This document shows positions 1 through 13,600 of a stretch of DNA of 39,380 nt, in pieces. Each line of letters opens with the position of its first letter. Within the stretch, counting starts at the first letter, position 1. The notes beneath the pieces are model-generated. The model made no database searches, was not told the origin of the DNA, and was given only the letters and a program-made list of their open reading frames with translations. Position numbers and translations under genes: made by a program. This stretch comes from Hemicentrotus pulcherrimus (taxonomy: Eukaryota; Echinodermata; Echinoidea; Camarodonta; Strongylocentrotidae), in the NCBI GenBank assembly GCA_003118195.1, contig BEXV01000249.1:79183-118562 (forward strand). The letters run 5' to 3'.

Positions 1-21
1 GGGGGGGGGGGGGGGGGGGGG
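1..21. repeat. Poly-G run at window edge
   Basis: Twenty-one Gs open the window. A similar G run directly abuts the N gap at 19445-19461 and another lies at 9339-9350. G runs at sequence ends often mark sequencing dropout. Confidence 0.9.
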
Positions 22-39
22 TTAGGGGGTTCTTCAATT

Positions 40-1085
40 GTGTGGGGTTTTTTTTTTACATCAGGATATCCTATCATAATCCCTATATTTGATCACCTTT
101 TACTTATCTAACACATTGTCTCTTGAGACACAATATCTAGTGATCATGTTAATGGGAGAGATACCGGGAGAGCATTTTGTCTCGCAGGGGTTGAAAGTAA
201 TTACTTGGGGAGTCATACCCGGGAACAATTCGTTTGGAATAAACGTTCAAAATAATAGAGGAAACTTCTTTCAGAAGGCCAATTGAAAATGAAGCGTTTC
301 TATAGGAAAAGGCTTGGGGTTCTGTCCTTCCTTTTCTACATCAGGATATCTTTTCCCAGTCCTCAAATCAATGACCTTCTGCTAATCTAACCCTTGTCTC
401 TCGAGATATGACATTGAGTGATCACGTTAATGGGTTAGGCACCGGGAGATCATTTTGTTTCGCTCTAACCAAAATGCGATTGTCATCATCATCAGCCTCA
501 TCTCTATGAATTGTAACTGTTAAGTAAGATGTGCGCGAGGGTGGTGGATGTGTGAGTGTGTTTGTGTATAATATATAATTATACGTGAGTGGGATTTACT
601 TTTTAGGGAATTTATTTTAGGGATCACTTCGTTTGAACATTCAAAATAACATTCGAATAATAATAATAATACATAACATTTTTTAGGCGCTTAATAATGA
701 TGTTTCTAAGCGCACAGTGTTCTGATTAAGAGAAGACTATAACCCGTTGAATTAAATTAGAAGAAAAAGCAAAAATACAAAAATAACATAGATAAGGTAA
801 GAAAAACAGTGGCAATCAACTAAATAAAGACAAATAGACGAATGTCTAAAGACGTATGACACCGGGAGCAGTATAACAACGATATTCTTGTTTGAGGCCG
901 AGGGGTTGGCGGCCTGAGTTTGGGGGTTTCTTGCATTCATTTTCTACATCAAAATAGCTTATTGTAATAATCGATCTCCTTCTACCACTGGTTTATAGAG
1001 ATCTATTAGTTGTGTGATGACAATTAAAGGTGAGGCACCGGAAGAGCATTTTATCTCACGTTAACTGAAAGCGATTTTCGGTGTA
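40..1085. repeat. Three direct copies of a ~145 bp diverged repeat
   Basis: Copies at about 45-190, 335-470 and 940-1085 share, in order, ttctacatcaggatat, a middle with tctcttgagac or tctctcgagat, and accgggagagcattttgt. The third is the most diverged. Between copies two and three the DNA is AT-rich with no gene signal. The open frame 89-286 is made of this repeat. Confidence 0.7.
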
Positions 1086-1149
1086 CTTTAACTCTTTAGC
1101 AAGTAGTGTGCGCGTGGGTTGGTGTTCGGGTCTCTACTGCTTTCATGTA

Positions 1150-1151
<2 letters not shown>

Positions 1152-1187
<36 letters not shown>
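1152..1187. repeat. (GT)n microsatellite, tail of the adjacent SINE
   Basis: About 18 GT units. On the minus strand it is a (CA)n tail directly after the SINE-like unit at 1188-1347. Confidence 0.9.
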
Positions 1188-1189
<2 letters not shown>

Positions 1190-1347
1190 ACAGACGTGTA
1201 TCAGATATGATTATTTACGTCTGGGGACCGACTTTTAACGTCACCATCCGAAAGACGTGACTCAGTTTCGAACCTGTGTCCTCGGCTGAATCAGTTCGTA
1301 ACTTCCACTGTTAGCTGGATTACAGGCGCACGCCACAACGCCTAGGT
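1188..1347 (-). mobile_element. SINE-like element with 7SL-like head and B box
   Basis: On the minus strand the head (1336-1312) reads GTGGCGTGCGCCTGTAATCC then AGCTA, very close to the Alu-domain segment of 7SL RNA. It is followed by a pol III B-box-like caggttcgaaactg (1276-1263), then gatggtgacgttaaa, a phrase common in invertebrate SINEs, and a (CA)n tail. The family name is not known to me. Confidence 0.6.
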
Positions 1348-1556
1348 TCATGTACAGGAGTGGAAAGCCACCTTTTATATGGAGAGACATGTATTAGAGA
1401 TCACTCCCTTTGAAGTATGAATCCTGGGAGAACAGCGCATGTCGCGGATGGACCTATCCTGTATAACGCTAAATATGAAAAGATGATGATGATAAATGAG
1501 GATGATAATAATATGATGTTATTCAACAATAAGATATAAACAGATAATACAAGTGA

Positions 1557-1642
1557 ATAGTACTACTACTACTACTTCTTCTACTACTACTACTTATGTG
1601 ATGATAACAATAATAATGAATAATCCCAAAATTGGACCACTT

Positions 1643-1673
<31 letters not shown>

Positions 1674-1735
1674 CACTACTACTTCTACTACTACTACTAC
1701 TACTACCACTACTACTTCTACTACAACTAGTATTA
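1557..1735. repeat. (ACT)n trinucleotide arrays
   Basis: Interrupted ACT repeats at 1557-1595 and 1640-1733. They create a Thr/Leu-rich false open frame (1553-1759). Confidence 0.9.
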
Positions 1736-2062
1736 CTCAAAGTAATAATGGATTGTTAATACAGACTTTTTTCCATTACAGAATGTAAACATTTAAAAAT
1801 TAATAATAAACCCTTTTATCACGTGTAACATCAATAAGATAAGGTCACTCTCAGCTGCCAATCTGAAAAGTGACCGAAGGTGGAAATGACAATAATTTCG
1901 TGTAGGCCTACAAATGCTAACGTTCAATTTACCGCATGGCAGCTTGAGCCAATGTTTTTAGGTTGTTAGTAGCTTTTACAAGCCTGTTATAAACTTTTGA
2001 TAGCTCGAGCCGAATAACATCTAGCAAGAGCCCCGGTATTTGCATTAAATCGATGGCCTTGC

Positions 2063-2514
2063 ACTAAAAAGCTTTTACCATCAATGGCTAGATAGACGAA
2101 TTCGGCCAATTAAATCTAAGATAGCTATTCTAAAAGATGCCTGAAAAGTCTTTATGCAGGTCTACATGAATCTGATAAGATTCACGAGTCTGATCTCTGT
2201 ATTTTATTGAAACGTGCATGCATAATGGTGGAAACACAAAAGTAATGTCGACGGCAAGAGCTAAATTCCACCCTTCTAACATGAAAGCACTACTGAAAAG
2301 CTTTTATTATAAACGGCTAGATAGACGAATTCGGCCAATTGCATATTAGATAGGTTTTCTAAAGATGCCTGAACAAGTTACATGTAGTATGCAGGTATAC
2401 ACAAATCTGATAAGATTCATAGCTCTTATTTCTGTATTGAAACATGCTTCATGGTGGAAACATACAAATTGTGTCGACGGCAAGAGCTAATCCCACCCTT
2501 TTAACATGAAAGCA
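2063..2514. repeat. Tandem duplication, two ~225 bp units
   Basis: Unit 1 (about 2063-2289) and unit 2 (about 2290-2514) share gctagatagacgaattcggc, aatctgataagattca, tgtcgacggcaagagctaa and acatgaaagcac in the same order, with small indels. The function is unknown. Confidence 0.8.
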
Positions 2515-4493
2515 CATTCGTTCCCTTCGGGGATATGAATCGATTTTTCTTTTTTGGTTCACGGTGGCTTACACAGATCAACTCCCGTGCAATGATATGT
2601 CTGAAGATAGAGACCAAGGAATGATGGGCTTTGTCGGGACATGCCGTAATGAGTTTACGCTTCAGGAACCTTAAGTCAAAATGAATGGGGATCAAATCTG
2701 AGGCCCGATATTTGGAAGAGCACCATATCTCTACTTTACCCGCCAAAACTAGCGATAGTACGACAATTGCTCCTGCGACTATTGCATGCTCCGCGGTCTT
2801 TTGTTAATTCGTTTTATTTATTACCAAAATGTCCAAATTATATTGTGTTTTAGCGTGTCAATAATTATACATTTGCACATTATTTGGTAAATGAAGACAA
2901 CAAAAAGCAAGAGCTATTTAAGGTTGCCCACGTTCAATACAGCATGATTTATGACTACAGATCAATCAAAAGAATTATTTTTGGTTTGCATTTATGTTAT
3001 TGGAGGGATAATCCCATGTTATAACCGAATATCTAACTTCAACTTGGGCCCAACGCTATATCTAATCCTAACTCTAAACCTAATGAAAATCCAACCGCAT
3101 CCCTTTTAACTATAACCCTGAAATTTTGACGAAATAAACCCCGGCACCATTATCGCCGAAGCAAATGCAGGGTCCCTGGTCGGCTCATCTAATAAGCGTA
3201 CAATAATCAGAGAAGTGAAAGGGGTCCTGGGGGAGGGGGGATTCGAAAATTACTGACGCTGATTGGAAATGTGTATATAACATGGGTCTATGTGAATATT
3301 AGATTTTTGAATTAAAGTGAATATGTATCGAATCCGAGGCCCAATATTTGAAAGAGAGTCATAATTATCTCAATGCAGCGAATTGGGCTTAGATATAATA
3401 ATAAAGGAGGTGGAAGAGGTCGTGATTATATTCGGATACATTGTGGACGCCGGGTAGACGAAGGGATGTGCGTTTAAAACATGAGACGCGAACATTCGAT
3501 ATTGTAGATCTGTCAGTATTATTGCCAAAGGGTTATCACCTTTATTGAGGGAAACCTGGATATTTTGTCTGGTTTAAACGGGTTGATTGAGAACGTCACA
3601 ACAAGGAAAATGTGCCAAGCATTCCCGTGGCCTTATCTGCTACTTTACTCTAATTTGTTTATCTATTCCTGTTTTCTTACCGAAATCGGAATGTAATTGG
3701 GAGATAATCTAATATATTAATAATTTTCTTATTTATTTCTACTCAACATCCTTTGTGTTCGTATCTGTTGTGTTGTTATAAACTGTTCTCTTGCATTTCA
3801 ATTTATTAACATTGTTACGTTGTCTTAGTTATATGAGCTAGATGAATTTGATCTTTATTTGAATAAATTTCAACGTTTTATTACTCCTCCTTTCTAATCT
3901 TGTATGTGTTTATGTTATCATCAGTATAATGGTCGTAGTTGTTTGTATTGATGAATAAATCTGTCCAACAAAGAAAAATAAGAAAAAAATCCACCGGCTA
4001 TAAAATTCCTTCCGAAATCACGACAGAATTCTTACATGTTTGAAAGCGCTTTCTGATGTCATTTAGACTGCTTTATTGTATTCATCAAAATCTAATTACA
4101 TTACTGTACCTTGTCATGACTCGCTTTCATTTCTCTTTAAATGATGTTAATAATGATCGATAATTTTTAATCTTGTCCTTATTTTAAATTCCTTTAGTTC
4201 ATGAATTAGTAGTTTATTATTGTAAATTACTGTGAAGTGCGTCGTTATTTTCTTTGAAGATGAAATGCGCTATAAACGGAAGCCTAGGTTAGTATCATTA
4301 TTATAATAATAATGTAAAAGTTGTCATTCATAGCTTTTGAGATTGTCTGATTGCAACGTCTTACGAATTTGTCTTAAAATGGTCTATCATAAAACTATTG
4401 TTATCCTCAAATCTAATTCATTAAACAGCATTGTGTGTGTACGATTTATTATATTAACCTAACAGCTAAAGTATTTTTTCTTTCTTCATGCAG
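2515..4493. other. Upstream non-coding DNA of gene 1
   Basis: AT-rich with no exon recognised. A phrase at 2754-2780 (gatagtacgacaattgctcc) recurs at 38479-38500, pointing to a dispersed repeat. A SINE-type tail (gcgctataaa followed by ATT-rich sequence) lies near 4268-4312. An untranslated first exon and the promoter should be here or further upstream, but I cannot place them. Confidence 0.5.
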
Positions 4494-4621
4494 ATAATAA
4501 CTTCATCAGTGGATGATGGATGTTTATTCAATATTAACGGTGTTTCTCGTCGTGGCTTCTAAAGTACTGTATTTACAAGCGGGGAAGTCGTTTCAGAACG
4601 ACCTGATCGCTATTCCCCCAT
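4494..4621 (+). CDS. Gene 1 exon 1 coding part: 5'UTR end and signal peptide
   Basis: The ATG at 4513 is followed at once by a second ATG. The leader reads MMDVYSILTVFLVVAS, a hydrophobic secretion signal, and the exon ends in ...IAIPP with one base carried over (phase 1, donor gtaagt at 4622). A strong pyrimidine-rich acceptor (tttcttcatgcag, ending 4493) lies just before the start. At least one untranslated exon and the promoter must therefore lie upstream, and they were not located. Confidence 0.8.
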
Positions 4622-7600
4622 GTAAGTATTTTAATCAGTTTCGAAGTATTTACCTTATGGGAAAATGTTGAAAGGTAGTTTAATTGCTAAAAGCCGCGAT
4701 TGCCTTCTTTTTATGCATCTATTATGTGAAATTTGATTCATAAAAATGGTCTTATTAGATACAAATTATTATCATTTCGATTGCTTCGGTTGGGATAAAA
4801 ACAAGTACAAGAAAAATAGAGAAAAAGAAAAAAAATATTATAATCCGCAGCCATCTTTGTCTAATCTGCGTAACTTCATGAACAAAATGCCTGTAACATA
4901 CATGTAAATACATACCGAAATAATAGTGAACATAAAATTTTCAGAGTCTAGTAAAAGTAAATAAAATTGATTTTGTTTGTCAAGGACAACTAAGGATGAC
5001 GCTAACCACAAAAAGGATCAACTTCATTATTATCATTACCAATCCAACATTGTTTGTGACGATGATGATGATAATGATAATGGTAATGATTATTATGATG
5101 ATGGTAATGATGATAATAGTGGTAATAAAATTAAACTTGTTATAGTCATCGTAACATAAACAATGACTCAACTAAAATGTAACAACAACAACAACAATAA
5201 TTATAATAATAACAATATTTTATAACAATAATAATGGTGATGATGATGATGGTTATGATGATGATGATGATGATTATAATGAAGATAAATATATATAATT
5301 ATCCTCACTATCACCATCATATCACCATGTTGCAGTCGAACTTGTAATCGATAGTATTTAATTGTAAAATACACAATGTCTGGTTGAATATAGAAATATA
5401 TATAGAATATTTGCCACAAAAATTATCTTCAGAACATGCAAGTAAAGCGACGATCATGTCGAATTTGCACCATTCATTCCAATTCGAAATAGCGATTACG
5501 ACTGAGACATATTCCACCATTTCTTCAGGACATTCTCGTTATTCATATTATGGACTTTCGCTTTTAATATCTCCAGGTGATTGTTGAAAAGGCTCAATAA
5601 ATGATGAACTGCTCCACAGAGTAAACTGGATTCAAACAAGAACAAAAAGGGTCACCTCCTTTCTTTTCATGATGGATTGGATAAATGGATTGGAAAAAAA
5701 GAGCATTATTGTCTAGCCTCAGGTACAACGTTGAACAGACGCGGTTTTAGAAGAAAAATTTTTTGGGGAAGGATTTAGCTGGGCCCTGAAGGTTTATGCA
5801 TTCATTTTCTATATATGCTTTGCAGAATAGATCNTTCATCATTTGTCTCGCTAACATTTTTCAATAACCAAGAAGAAAAAAACGTGTGTGTGAGGGGATC
5901 TTGAAGAACATTTAGGGAGCTTGAGCCCCCAAGCTCCCATGTAGAACAGCTACTGGTGTGGTTGAAGATGATATTTTCTAGTACTACGGGGGTAATACTC
6001 TTCTGAATAATACATTTGAAAGGGATCAAAAGATTGGATTGGATATCGTTTCTGTAACTGTGACCCTATACACACCAGAAATTTGAAGCGTTTAACGATA
6101 GCTTCGTTCTCATCACAAATTTAAAGGGTTAACAAGAGTTATCCAGAAGACCGCTCTTGGGACTAGGCATCTTTTCTTATACGAGCTAGTGGTTCTACCG
6201 GGAAGACCCTAGAATGACGTATGACACACTTTCATACTGTCTTAGAGTGCCTTAGAGGTGCTGTAGTCAGGTGGTTTAATCACTCGGCTGGGGATACAAA
6301 GCTTGTTGGTTTAATCCATGGCACGGCTGTTAGGTCCTCAAGCAAGGCATTTTACCTGCGTTGCTTCTCTTCACCCGGGGTAAAGGATACCAATGTAATT
6401 TTGTCTCATGTATAATGAACGCCGGTGTAATGTATTCTGCAGGTGGCGTGTGTCGCTCTTGATAATACGTTTGCCTGAAAACGGAGCATTGCCATTCTTA
6501 GTATACAATGGCTCTATTCACACTCGCAAACGAGCGCCCTCATCATAGATGTATCAGCTCTCTTGTCGCGAGTACTTTTATTTTGTGAATGTGAACGGGG
6601 CCCAAAATGCCGTTTGGCAAAATTCGTGCTTAGAATGAAAGAATATTACCCTTGTAACACTTTTAAAATGAGCTCGACCGACATGCAGGCAGTATGAGGG
6701 AGTATTTGAATTACATTTGTAATTTGATTTAAAAATATATATATTATTGGAGCTGGAGGGGGTTCAGACGAGGAGGAGGAGGAGGAGGAGGAGGAGTTAA
6801 AATGTGTTTATTGTTCTTCTTCTTCTTCTTCTACTTCTTCTTCCTCTTATTAATATGTCTATCATTATTATTATCATTGTCATTATTATCATTGATATTA
6901 TTATCATCTCTATAAGTGTATCATATAAGTGTATAATGATAATAGTAATAATAATACTAATACTAAAATTACAATGATAATACACAATAATAATGATAGG
7001 TATAATTACATTATGTAATTAACATTAATACTACTATTAATATTATTATCATTATAATCATCACACTTTACTCTTTTCAGGTAACACAATCATTTTAGGT
7101 TCGACCGTGTTCCCATGTGCTAACCGCTATCAAAGGAATTGTCCTGAATTGCCGCTAAATGAACCGAACCCGGGAGCTTGGATGAGGAGAAATTGCCTTG
7201 ATCCTACGCGACCAAGTAAGAAACGCTAATTCGTATAGCACACCAGGGGGTTGTTTCACAAAGATCTTAAGTCGAACTTAACACTAAGTCAGACTTAAAC
7301 ATTATGGTGAGCCATTTGTAGCCTTAAAATAAAAATTATTCAGAAGCAAAAATTTTAGTATTTTGGACTTTTCATAAATTCCACCGACATAAAGAACATG
7401 AATAATAGAAAATATAAATGATTTGAATCAACATTTTTGCCTTTTAAAATAGATTTTACAAAATATATTAGATGCTAACGGCTTTCCACAATTGTTAAGT
7501 CCAACGTAGAGATAAGTTCAACTTAGGATCTTTGTGAAACAACCCCAAGGGCCCCAATCTAAGAGTTGATATTAATCGCAACTTATTTGCTATCGACATC

Positions 7601-10600
7601 AATCGCAAATATATACATAAGAGACAGGAGGCTTGAAGCTTGCGATTGATTAGATGACTTACGATTGGTTTGGATCAATCACAACTCTTGATAAGACGGG
7701 ACCCAGGCGCATAACGACAATAATGATACAACAAATAATAATGATAATGTAAGATAAGAATAAATCGGTTTATACATGTCTAGCGTAGATAGTATATAAA
7801 TACAAAATTTACCTTCCTATTTCTGTGTGAAGTGGATGTGCTATTTTGTGTGCAAGATTAAGTACATTTCCTTTAATTTTGATCACCAAAGAACTTCACA
7901 GTTCACAATATCATACCACTTATTAATTACTATACAACCTTTCCCGATTGCTTCCAGGTAATTTCCTTCACAATAAATCGCTTGACTAGTACTCAACTTT
8001 ATCTTTGAAATAATCATGTTCTACACGAATAATGTTTTTATGTTTGTAATATGGGTTCGTTTCCGTGGTAAATCCGAGTTTAGCTTAGTTATAAACAATG
8101 TTTTGATGTTTCCTTTGTCTCCTTTTCCAGCGGTGATAACCCCATTCTTCAACAGGTCTAATACAGTATTCAATCACACCCGTACCCAAGGGGAAAATGT
8201 GGTTTTAAGATGCCGTGTCAACAGGTTTAATGATAAATTCATCTTGAAGTGGACAAAACGAGACAAGGGCAGTGAATTCTCAGGTAACTACGATCATTTA
8301 ATTGGCAATAAAACAATAATGCGACGTTTTACACGATCCCAAGATTTTCGAAATATCAACCTAGTGCAATTTCATTTGGCATGTCTATCATCTACTTATA
8401 TGATTATTACGGAATCTGACCATGATCTGGCAAGACATGCAGTGAGGGTACTGGAATGGACCTTATTATGATTGATATCGTGTTCTTATAACCACATATT
8501 ACTTAAAACACACCTGTAACAATGACAAGGATAAATGTAGAAAGGTGATATTTGATAAGACCATTTTTAATCGAGGTTTCTTTTAAAAAAGGGGCATGTG
8601 TCTAAAGTCCATGTACGGCTGTTAGTCAAACAACCATGCAGGGAACTTATTCCCTTTTAAAGCTTTTGGTCCTGAAAATCCAGTCCCCTTAAGATGACTT
8701 TCCTTTAAAGGGATAGGTAATTGATGACCAATGCTCAGAGTGATAGCCCAAGCGCGTCAATCTAGTCTCGAACCACGACCATTCCAGTCCCCGGACGACT
8801 GCATGATTTGCTCTCGAACCACGACCCTTCATTGATAATGCTGTCGTCAGCTGGTCAAGGCCCCGTTTCACAAAACTTGTCGTCAGTGACAAATGGCAGT
8901 TTTTGTTATAAGCTACCGAAATCCTTGGTTCTGATTGGTTATCAGCAGATTTTTCACTGATTTTTATAATTTGCCTTTGAAAAAAGGCTTTGTGCAACGG
9001 GTCCCAGCTCATGATTGTTATTGTTATTCCCTTCCAGAACCAATATTCAGCAGCAACATGAGAACTCCGATAAACTCTCGTCGGAATTTTTCAATGGTGT
9101 ACAGCCCGGATAACCAATCGGTTACTGCTGAACTGCGGATATTTAAACTCGGTCCAAACGATGCTGGGGTTTACCGGTGTGTCTTCCAACAGATATCCGG
9201 ATTTGGGTCTCGATCCGACCTATCTGATGAACAGATCTACAGGATTACTGTTAGATGTGAGTAAGATTTCTAAAACCCTCCTTAATGTGAGCAATATATG
9301 ACTATTTTATCCACTGACGTAGCGTGTGTCCACATATCGGGGGGGGGGGGCACCGGTCTTAATCTTAAAACGAAATTGAATTCATAAGGATACTGATTAG
9401 GGGAGGATGCATATTAACGGTGGTCAATGCGCCTTCTTTCCCGTCATTTTCCCCTTTCCCCGTGTCCATCCTCTCTCTTCTTGCTCTTTTATTTGTATTT
9501 GTGTTACCACTCGATTTAAGGGGAGGGGGCAGTTGTCTGTGGGTAAGTGTCAAAGGGGGGTAATTCTCTGGGGTTAGTGTCCGTGATGACAGTCCATACT
9601 TTACGGGAATCATAAATAGATAGGCGTTGCCACCTTGTAGCACCTGATGAACAGGTCTGGAAAAGAATGCTGTCAGATCTCATTATAACATGATGATGCT
9701 TGTTTGGTATAAACTCGGAGAAGAGTACTCAATATGAATCATGAAATACCCAGGGAAACTGATTGAAGTATCTCAACAATTCATCTTGAACTGGATCTTT
9801 GTTGGCGCAATCTAGGTCGGGGATTTCGTCCCGGGATTTGGTGGAGTAAAGGGTAGGGGGAGCACAATCTCCCGCGCCCCTTTTAAAATCCAAATAGCAT
9901 GCCTATATCACATAAGTCCAGAAATGTTTCCCTCCCTTTTTTGAAGTGTTGACCTCTTTCCTTCTTTTTCTAAATGCATTCCTGTGAAAGATTTCAATGG
10001 AGAAATAGCAACGAATATCGCGATGACCCATTTTCTTTTAATTATTATTTTTCTATTGTTATTTTTGTTTATTTATGTTTTGTTTTGTAGGTTTTTTTTG
10101 TCGATAAATTGCTGGAATATTTTGGCCCTCCCCCCCCTCAGTTTAGCACAATCCTGGAGCCGTGTCTGGTCAAGGTGTATTGATTGTTAAATAGGAACAT
10201 TGCCCCCTCCCCTATTTTTGTATATTAAATCCTAGATCCGCCCTTGGTCCAAGGGTATAGAGTTATTACTGTGGCCTGAAGAGGAAAGCTCTCAACACCC
10301 ACGTAACATCGTCACGTGGTCACCGAGCACGGAATGAATAGTTAAGACCCTTTCACATATCCCTGGGGTACCCCTTAATTAATGATGACGTATCTAGAAA
10401 ATTAACCCTTTTACCTAAAAGAAAAGGGAATAGTTCAACAGTCGGATCATGTAGAGCTTATCACCTGTAATCTAAAATGAATAAGATCACGCCGAGTGTC
10501 AAGGGAACTATAGACATGCCGGCACCACCGACCATTGCGCAAGTGCCCTAACTCTACTCACTGGATATTGTGCTTCCGAGTCATTAGATATTCATTGTAA

Positions 10601-13600
10601 TTCATCTATCGCATGTATAAGGCCTGTCTACGTGTGTATCTAAATGTATTTCTTGTACAGGGCGTCTGCTGGAAGCCATGCAGAAAGACATTAACTTTGT
10701 GTACAATGATATGAATTGACGCCCTTTTGGCTCCAAACAGACGAGTGGATGTATCCTCCATATTGATTCTTTCTTACAAAATATTCGGCGCCAGAATTGA
10801 TGACCTCAATCTTAATGGTCGCTTCTTCCAATTATTATGACACATTTCCGGCCCTCACTTCCTCTGTGGTTTCTAATTAGTTCTTGTTCTGTTTAAATTA
10901 ACAACACCATCGACGATTGAAGGTTAAATAATTAATTTCTAAGGCTAAATATTTCATATTTGGAAGGCCTTTGCTTATTGATTAAGACGTTAACATTATT
11001 GTAGGTTGTCAGATCATGAATCTCCTTCGCAAAGTACTCGTGACCTATAGTTGCGCCTAGTGCATCTCTGCAGAAATTGTACCTTGATGCGGAAATGCTT
11101 GAATGGATTGGGGATCTTTGAATTTAGCACAAGCTGCAATCATAATTATAAACTACTAGGCCAGTCAGGAATCCTTTGACTTTTACAAGCCGATCGCCTG
11201 TCTGATTATCAAATATTTCTATTGGAATTATCAAAAAATATAAATTCTGTAGATTTGTGACCATGAATTGTACGTCATTTGAGAGACCAAATGCCAGTAA
11301 ATGGTGAGAGCAAATAGTTTCATGAACAGTCTGTCATAGTTAAGTCCAACTTAAAGTCGATCTTGTTCTTTGTGAAACACTCTCCCTGTACTTATTTCCA
11401 TCATGATTTTCAATTCGTTACGACAGTAGGTGCCTCCTTCGTTGCTAACGTTGCGATTATCTTCAAATTTGTTTAATTGGGGTATTTGGTTTAATAAAAA
11501 CTGGTCTTAACTGGGTCATTGAGAAAGAGCTTTGCAAGGATTGATTTTACTTTAGTTTGCAATTGAAAACGTCTTACAACTCGATACCGTAATCTTAAAT
11601 ATCAGGATTTTTAGGGTTTTTCGCATTGCTCATGTTTCATAATTATGTCAGAACCCCCTACAATAAGAAAGTAAAAAGGCTCATGGAATAAGAAATACAT
11701 CGTCTTGTTTTGGGAAATAACATTCTAGTTTTATTTTTGTATGGTTTTGTTGTAGAAGGCATGGTCGACAGCACTTCTAAAAACTATTGATAAGTTAGCA
11801 AAAGTAGCAGGTTTTACCATGTTGGAAAAAATGGGTCACAAGCTAATGTGGGTCCCAAGAAAAAGAAAGAGGATGTCAGCGTACAAAAAGGCCGTGTGTG
11901 TGTGTGTGCGTTTTAGTGTGAGTGTGTGTGGGTGTGCGCGAGAGTGATGTGGGAGAAAACTACATTGAAGTGGGGATTCGAAATGATCATCAGCTCCTAA
12001 TTTACCTTTGCTCATGAAATATTCATTTGATATGTCATCGTCCGGGAATTAATTTGCCCCAGAACAAATTCCCACTCATTCCAACGCCCGGTGTGTTGCC
12101 ACTGCTCTCGTTCGTATTCAATGTCACACACCCCATTCTTATTCCTCTAACCAGCAAGCAATAGTTAAACGAAGAAGATTTTTAAATCGAAAGGTCTCAG
12201 GGAATTTAACAAAATTAAACATGGTAACTTTCTCACAGATTGGCACTTAATGCAAACAAATCCAAGAGTAATTACTGAATGGTTAAAATCGAAGATCGTC
12301 GATGAAATTTCAGGATTTCCACGGTAAACAGATTTGTCGGGTGCCGCCTATACTGTATAAAATGGCTGTATTATACGATTGCAACCCCCATTCTTGGGTT
12401 AATGTAGCTGGGTTAGCGTGACTGGCCTTATGCCTGCAAAGATCGATCCTTCTGACTGATTTACCAAAGTAATCTGATTGAGAAAGCATAAAGCCGAGTA
12501 ATTAACTGGAGTTAATGGAGACATTATATACGTAGTCGCAAACGTGCATATCCGTGTCAATGCTCTCTGAGTTTTCAGCACAGTTTCGTTACCTCAGGTA
12601 TATTCCCAGGGTTAAAAGCCCCTCTAAATGTATATCTTATTAACTACATAAACTACGGTTGGTATAACATTTTATCAATGCGTTAGAAAACAGTTCTTTC
12701 AATTGGGTTTCGTGGGTCGGCAATGGGAACCTCCTTCCGAGAGAAGAGGTTATTTACACCGTATGTATCAAAGGTGTTTAGAACACGGGTCGTCGGTTAA
12801 TTATTCAGCGGAAAATGTGTGGTGACACTATTTTATTCTTCGGGGGTAATTACAGGTTGAAATAAGGAACGTGGTTAGCGAACATTGCCAAGCTCATCGC
12901 AAGCAATGGCGCATGAACATTAGAAGTATAATAAGTTATAGTCAACTGAAGTGGTCTCCGTTAGCACATCATTAGCACCTGTTCAGGTGGTAAAGGAAGC
13001 AAATAATTAAGATAAATAGAGGACAAAAATAAACTGGCCTTATAAACGATGGTGACTGTGTCTTCTTTCATCTTGACCAAATAATGTAACATACTATTTT
13101 ATTTTTTGCCTGTCTCGATTTGTTTTCTTTGTTGTTAATTGATGTTTTTATTCTGAAATCCTTTCAGTATCAATCTGAGAACACCTAGATAATGGGATGA
13201 CAAAAATCATTAATAAAGTGTAATTTCACCTCCCTTTTTCAACCTGTGTAGTACATGAACAAAGCAAATTTAAACTACCCAAATATAAAACGGATGCATC
13301 TACTTGAAGTTGTTATACAATATCAATTCCAGTGTTAAATTATTTCACAACAGTTAACAAAGTATCTCTAACAAATTCAGTGATTCATACCTCCCGTCAC
13401 ACTCAAAATCAATTTTGTTTTGTTTTGTTTAAATTTTCCACATTTCAAATAACAAGATTGTGTCATACTTAGGATCTAACAAAAAAAATGCATAATAAAA
13501 CAATAATAGACATATACGGGGTGAATCAGAAAGAATGTCCCACTTTTTAAAAGTTGTATTGTTCGAAGTATGAATATTTAATTAGGGATTTAATGATATT

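Larger units (their letters stand above)
9257..13510 (+). other. Gene 1 intron 4, first part
   Basis: Seven-kilobase intron between Ig1 and Ig2. The first 4.2 kb has a poly-G run (9339-9350), a MITE copy at 11119-11232, a MITE end at 11335-11392, and a (GT)n stretch near 11895-11940. No credible exon was found. A short frame after an AG at 10660 (RLLEAMQKD...) ends in TGA after about 18 codons and was not accepted. Confidence 0.6.

Noticed and set aside
1553..1759. Thr/Leu-rich open frame
   Set aside because: Produced entirely by the ACT microsatellite.
10661..10720. Possible terminal exon (RLLEAMQKDINF... then TGA) after an AG at 10660
   Set aside because: Poor pyrimidine tract, no polyadenylation signal close by and no homologue in gene 2.
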